A DNA stretch of 64,000 nucleotides, taken from Fistularia commersonii (lineage: Eukaryota; Chordata; Actinopteri; Syngnathiformes; Fistulariidae). The notes below the pieces were generated by a model. It was not told the DNA's origin, made no database searches, and saw nothing but the letters and a program-made list of their open reading frames with translations. The translations under genes were made by a program, and so were the position numbers. Positions 59,127-64,000 of the stretch are shown here, in pieces; the first letter of the stretch is position 1, and every line of letters begins with the position of its first letter. Location of the stretch: the NCBI GenBank assembly GCA_037954325.1, contig JBBMNZ010000034.1, forward strand, positions 7,273,501-7,337,500, written 5' to 3'.

Positions 59127-60310
59127 TGCAAGACAGTATGGAGAAAGGGTATAAAATAACATCATTGTTTATACTGGTAGGGCTAAAACTGTAGCAGCGT
59201 AAACACTGCACACTGGCTTGAACACGAACAAAATTGATTGGCATTCCACTGTTCGATGAAGGAAAAAAATTCGTAAAGACAGCTTATGCTCTCAGAAATG
59301 ATGATTCATGTTTAACTCAGATGAGTTAAAGGGCATGCCACATCAAATGGATTGATGCAGCTTGACTTTCAAACCTTGATGTACATAATGTTGGAATTGT
59401 GTAGTTCTCCCCATAATGGCTTTATACAGTGTTGTATTAGACAACTTCAACTGGAGACATGACTGTAAAATGTAATATTTTCACACTGTGATATATATAT
59501 ACACACCTGAAGAATAGGGCATGGTCAAGTACGAATGGACACCTCTCTGCTTTGTAATGCTTAATTTGCTTTTTTCCCCCCTGTCATTAGCACATAAGCC
59601 AACACTGATAGATCAAGATGATAACACTTCAACCTGTGGTTAAACCTCATATTGCATATTATACTGTCTTCACTGGACACAGAGGTAAAACAAGTCACTG
59701 TACAGCTTTTAAATGGAGTATAACTGTATTGGAAGTTTAACTGGTGTAACGAATCAATATCTCCATGATAAATTTATTGTCTACACAAACTGTGTTGCTA
59801 AATTATTGTAAGACTCACATCTGAGATGACATCAGTAAGGCATGTGTATTAAGATGTATAATTTACAGTATTTTAAATTTTAATTTCTAATTGTGTGTAA
59901 ATTTTGCCAATCGATGGATGTTGTTTTTTCAAACCAAAGGGAGGTTACAGATTGAATGTACGGTCTAATTTTCGTATGAGCCTTTGTTTAGCTTTGTAAA
60001 TTTTCCCTCGTTTTAAAACAAAACTTAAAACCATATTTCTAAAAGAGGTTATTTTTATGTACTTGTAAAATGATTTTAGGTAGTATTTTGGCATTGTGTT
60101 TTGAGTAAGAACAAATCACATTCATGAGGCAAAATAGTTTTGAGTTGAGTTGAAAATGGACAATGTGGGGTTGCGTGCAATATAGCTGTGGACGCTTGTT
60201 TCCTGTACCGTTCAGTACCATGCCTTAAGGCATATAGTTGCACACCTGATCCCATGTGAAGTTGATCAAAATGTTGTCCACACTCAAGAAATAAAGTTTT
60301 GGCACCCTAA
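59127..60310 (+). other. ggt7: ggt7 3' UTR
   Basis: AT-rich non-coding sequence of about 1.2 kb ends at a clear polyadenylation signal AATAAA (60290-60295). The next gene's promoter begins some 300 bases later. Confidence 0.65.
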
Positions 60311-60599
60311 TTCATATAGAATATTGCTACTTTCTTTTATCTTCAATAATATTTGTATAACATGCATCATTTATTTAGGTTATTCATGGGAAACAGGAGT
60401 TATAATACGTGTTATCACATAAAATTATTTCAAACAAAATCCTATTGGCTGATAAAATACTATTTTGATTTAGTTAGAAATTAAAAAAAAATTATAAAAT
60501 ATATCCGTTTTGCCATTTACGAAGTTATTTCACGATTCCTTGTATATATTTACCATGCAGCACACCATGGGACGGGCGTTTATTGAGATTTTATTTTGG

Positions 60600-60716
60600 T
60601 AAAGACAACCGGAAGCAGGAAGTTGACTATCAGTGCTGGTAGTGATCCCAATTTTGTTAGCTAATCTGGCTAGCAGATGTCGACGGGTTGAAAGTGTTTT
60701 CACATGAATACATGTG
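60600..60716 (+). promoter_or_regulatory. ncoa6: Probable ncoa6 promoter and non-coding exon 1
   Basis: An ETS-type site CCGGAAG (60610-60616) is followed by a leader and a strong donor CATGTG|GTAAGA at 60716/60717. The acceptor ATTGCAG at 61501 opens the first coding exon. This is the usual arrangement of a TATA-less housekeeping promoter with a non-coding first exon; the start site is inferred. Confidence 0.5.
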
Positions 60717-61502
60717 GTAAGATTTCTTTTTATTTCATTGTGAAATGCAACCGATAAATTGTTGTTGAAAGGCGAAATCTAATGAAATTGAAATGTTTAA
60801 ATTGTGTTCTAATGCATCAATCCTCATTTTGCCTGCACCGCTACCCAGCTAGCTCAGCTACCATTTGCTAATCCAATCTTACGGCGAAACCAGTAGGACC
60901 CGCCTGATAATAGCTATCTTCGTGTATGTTACATACTCATGTTTAACGCAGTAACTGTATTTTTGACGAATGGACATCTTATCTATCCGTCGTTGCTGTT
61001 TTATACTAGATATTTACGACCCTACTAAATTTGGCATCTTCACATGAGTTACGTTTGCAGTGAGGCCCTTGCCTCTGCCGGACCTATCATGTCAACCAAG
61101 CTGCTCACTCTTTTAAGTCGTGAATTTATATATTCGGTAACGAAGGAAGTCGCGCATCATTAAATATAGATCGACGATAGACAGTTCCTTCTGATCGTTA
61201 TCTCAATTGCCGTCATGTATGCACAGCTCACATTCTTTTCTTAACACCAAACTAGATCGAAGCATCCTTAGTTGGAAGTTTATTTCCAGATTTTAAAGTG
61301 TCTCAATCAATATCTTGCTAAAGCTTGCACTGATAACAATTTTCGTTCTCCACTTGTGAAGTATACGATATAGAGAAGTTCCAAGAGTTCAACTAACTTA
61401 CTGCGATCACCCATTGTCAGAATTTGTCATCACTCCTCTCTTTACCATAATGGTTGATAACGTCGAGTCATGATGTATATGGTTCTTGTGCGAAATTGCA
61501 GC

Positions 61503-61529
61503 ATGAAACGGTTTAAACGCCACTCCTAG
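61503..61529 (+). other. ncoa6: Short uORF in the ncoa6 leader
   Basis: ATG at 61503, two bases into the first coding exon, opens an 8-codon frame ending in TAG at 61527-61529, 12 bases before the main ATG and in the same frame. The main ATG has a strong context (A at -3, G at +4). Confidence 0.6.
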
Positions 61530-61541
61530 TCAGAGAGGAGA

Positions 61542-64000
61542 ATGGCGCATCAACGCACTCCACCTCATCAGTCCCAGAGGACAGAATTCCAGGAACCAGA
61601 GAGTGATTCCGACAGGGGTTCTGGGGCTGGCAACGATGCTGAGGAGGATGCCGAGAGTTGCCATGGAGGCCCAGTAAAAGAAGAGGAGAAAGTCGTCATG
61701 CAAGATGGCACAGAAGAAAGTAGCAGAGAAGAGGAAGATTTCACAGTGTTTGTTGCTTTTCAAGGGAATATTGAAGATGAGGACTTTAAACAAAAACTTG
61801 AGACTGTCCTCAGGGGAATACCGAACATGCTTGAGATGGGTAAGGTTTATTTGAAGTTATAGCATCTTAAATTATGATAAAATCAATGCAGGCGGAAATT
61901 CAAAACGGTTATACTCGGATCTGTCTACCAATGGGTTTCAGGCAGACCTGTGGGTTTAGATGAATACATTGCTCATAAAACAAAACAAGCCCCCACCCCC
62001 AATAAAAAAAAAAAAAAGTTTAAGTCCTGGATTTTCCATATTTGATCTTCATTTTGTCTTACTTAGTTGGATTATTCTTCCTTGATCTGTTACTAAAAAC
62101 TAACATTTCCTTTTTTTAGTTCCATGAGCTATTTGATGGTCTGTCTGGAAATTAATTGTCAGTATAGCTTTCCAGTTGCAGTTTTAGCACAACTTCCAGT
62201 ACAATCAGCTATTGAAAGAATAAATCACAAAAGCACCCATTTAACAAAATAATTGGCTACAAAGCTCAATTAATCCCAAAATAATTTGAAAAATGAATGA
62301 CAAACCCTTATTAATACACAATGTGAGACCAAAGAAGAAAAAATAATCTTGAAAATTAAAGTGATGGAACTGCATTGTCAGTTTCACAAAAGTATGATTT
62401 AAAACTAGACAGAAGGCTTGCGTTTTGATCCTGTTTTTCAAATACAAATATTAATACATTTGAAATGCTTCAGCGTCTCACTCAATGTAGTTTTCTCATC
62501 CATCTCACTCCTCTAATCTCTGACATTTTTCTCTTCACATTCACTCAGATGACATTTTGTGCCTTTATTGCTCCTCATTTAGAATCAAAGGAGCTTCAAC
62601 CACAGCGCGTAGAGCCTTGGAACAGCGTGCGGGTTACCTTCAACATTCCTCGGGATGCTGCAGAACGACTCAGACTGTTGGCTCAAAACAACCAACAGCA
62701 GCTCAGAGATCTGGGGATTCTCTCTGTGCAAATAGAAGGTGACAACATTGCTTTCAAAAATGCAAGACGAGTATTTAATTCATAAATGTGTACTACTGCC
62801 ACAACTGCTAAAATTTAACCAAATTTTTTGGACTGGGCAAACTGCGTGTGTATGCCAAGGGTGGAGGGGGGGGGGGGGCAAACCTGCCTCCAGAATCAAC
62901 ATGATCAGTGACGCCCATGATAACTCCAGTTCCTGTGGACGTACACGTGAAATTACATGAGCGTTAGAAAATGCATGTATATTTTGGGTTAACTATCTTA
63001 TTTGTGAACTTGAACCGGAACTCCCCGTTATCTTTGTAAGGTAACCAGTATTATTCTTTTGTCCTATCAAATCTTGTAAAAATGAATTTTCATTTCTTGG
63101 ATACTTTTTTTTTTTTTTTTTTTTTTTTTAATTGATTTCCTTTTTTTTATTCATCGTGTACCGTCTCTTGATTATCAGGGGAAGGGGCCATCAATGTGGC
63201 TGTGGGACCAAATAGAGGACAAGAAGTCAGAGTGAATGGACCAATTGGCGCACCTGGCCAGATGAGAATGGATGTTGGTTTTCCTGGTCAGCCTGGTCCA
63301 GGTATTGTTTGATTTATTAGTTATTATACCATTCAAAGTAAAAATGTGCTTGAATTTGGGCAATTTGGCTTGTACGGATGCAGCATTAAAATATATTCAT
63401 GTGGCAATGGTGTGGTACACTTGTTTTCTCCTATTAAAATAAAAAAAAAAAAAAAAAGCATTCACCGCTAAAGACATGACATGGAAAGCTGTTAATTGAC
63501 ACAAGTTGTGTAAATTGTCTGTTGGTGTTTTTAGTTTTTCAAGGTCAGACTTTTTTAAATTTTTCTCAAATTCATTTGGTGTATGCACATCTTTGTGACT
63601 GATAATTCACTATTAGATATATTTGTTTCCATTAGGTGGGGTGAGGATGGCTAATCCGGCCATGGTTCCCCCAGGTCCCGGAATGGCGGGTCCGGCTATG
63701 GTACCAGGCAGCACTGTACAAATGCATTCTCGTGTTTCAAGGCCATCTTCTCAGACAGGTGCAGATCTTTCCTCAGTGTGTGTTAAGTTGTACATCTTTA
63801 TCTTATTATTACACATTGCAAGTGCATCAATTGAAATATCTTAATCTTGCTTTTCTTGCAGAAGTAATGGACCCAATGATGCAAGGCATGTCTGTTCAGC
63901 AACAACAGCAACTTCAACACCAACAGGCAGGTCCCCATGGTTCAGGCCCCTTACCTCCTCAAGCTGCCCACCACATGCAGGCTCTCCAAGCTGGGCGGCC
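61542..64000 (+). CDS. ncoa6: Nuclear receptor coactivator 6 (NCOA6/ASC-2), 5' part
   Basis: A large nuclear coactivator that bridges hormone receptors to the MLL3/4 (ASCOM) histone methyltransferase complex. Five exons are visible and join in phase: 61542-61839, 62583-62738, 63179-63301, 63636-63758 and 63862 to the window edge. The last is cut at 64000, so about 280 of some 2000 residues are seen. The acidic N-terminus leads into TVFVAFQGNIEDEDFKQKLE, then VEPWNSVRVTFNIPRDAAER and LLAQNNQQQLRDLGILSVQI, which closely match the conserved N-terminal region of vertebrate NCOA6. Gly/Pro/Met-rich sequence and a Gln-rich stretch (VQQQQQLQHQQ) follow, as in the family. LXXLL boxes would lie downstream, beyond the window. 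The N-terminal 40 residues differ from the mammalian start. An in-frame TAG 15 bases upstream fixes this ATG. Confidence 0.93.
63100..63130. repeat. Poly(T) tract in ncoa6 intron 2
   Basis: About 26 consecutive T bases occur 50 bases before the acceptor of ncoa6 exon 3. Confidence 0.95.

Overview
This window is nuclear DNA of a ray-finned (teleost) fish. The evidence is multi-exon genes with GT-AG introns, vertebrate gene families, dense dinucleotide microsatellites and several repeats typical of fish genomes. All gene calls come from reading translated exons by eye and joining them in phase; no database was searched.

Five protein genes are present. samhd1 (+, 3994-11033, 16 coding exons, about 634 aa) is a dNTP triphosphohydrolase. 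A Snail-family zinc-finger repressor, best called snai1 (-, 25645-24300, 3 exons, 272 aa), lies alone in a wide intergenic region. tp53inp2 (+, coding 39336-41016, 3 coding exons, 319 aa) is followed by ggt7 (+, 48804-59126, 15 coding exons, 678 aa). The 5' part of ncoa6 (+, from 61542, running off the right edge) closes the window. There is also one tRNA-Ala(UGC) gene (-, 32117-32046). From memory, the human orthologues all lie on chromosome 20q, with NCOA6, TP53INP2 and GGT7 neighbours there, so this is a conserved vertebrate block. The genes are not an operon and act in unrelated processes: nucleotide pools and innate immunity, epithelial-mesenchymal transcription, autophagy and transcription, a gamma-glutamyltransferase-like membrane protein, and nuclear receptor coactivation.

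Layout: 1-610 is a decayed partial duplicate of samhd1 (one exon plus 3' flank). 1198-3040 is a remnant LTR retroelement on the minus strand. 3275-3736 is a pentanucleotide tract against the samhd1 promoter. 12.0-23.5 kb is a gene-free stretch with many CA/GT repeats and a roughly 1.1 kb imperfect inverted repeat at its left end. 26-35 kb is gene-free apart from the tRNA and a divergent pair of CTCF-like motifs. 35.7-39.3 kb holds the likely tp53inp2 promoters and 5' leader. 44.4-47.6 kb holds degenerate LINE sequence. ggt7 introns contain a LINE fragment, a long (GT)n tract and a roughly 1.58 kb hAT-type element.

I found no undescribed multi-gene system. The observations most worth following up are the samhd1 duplicate remnant, the altered phosphosite layout of the fish SAMHD1 tails, the long basic insertion in TP53INP2, the divergent CTCF-like motifs, and the structure of several transposon insertions.
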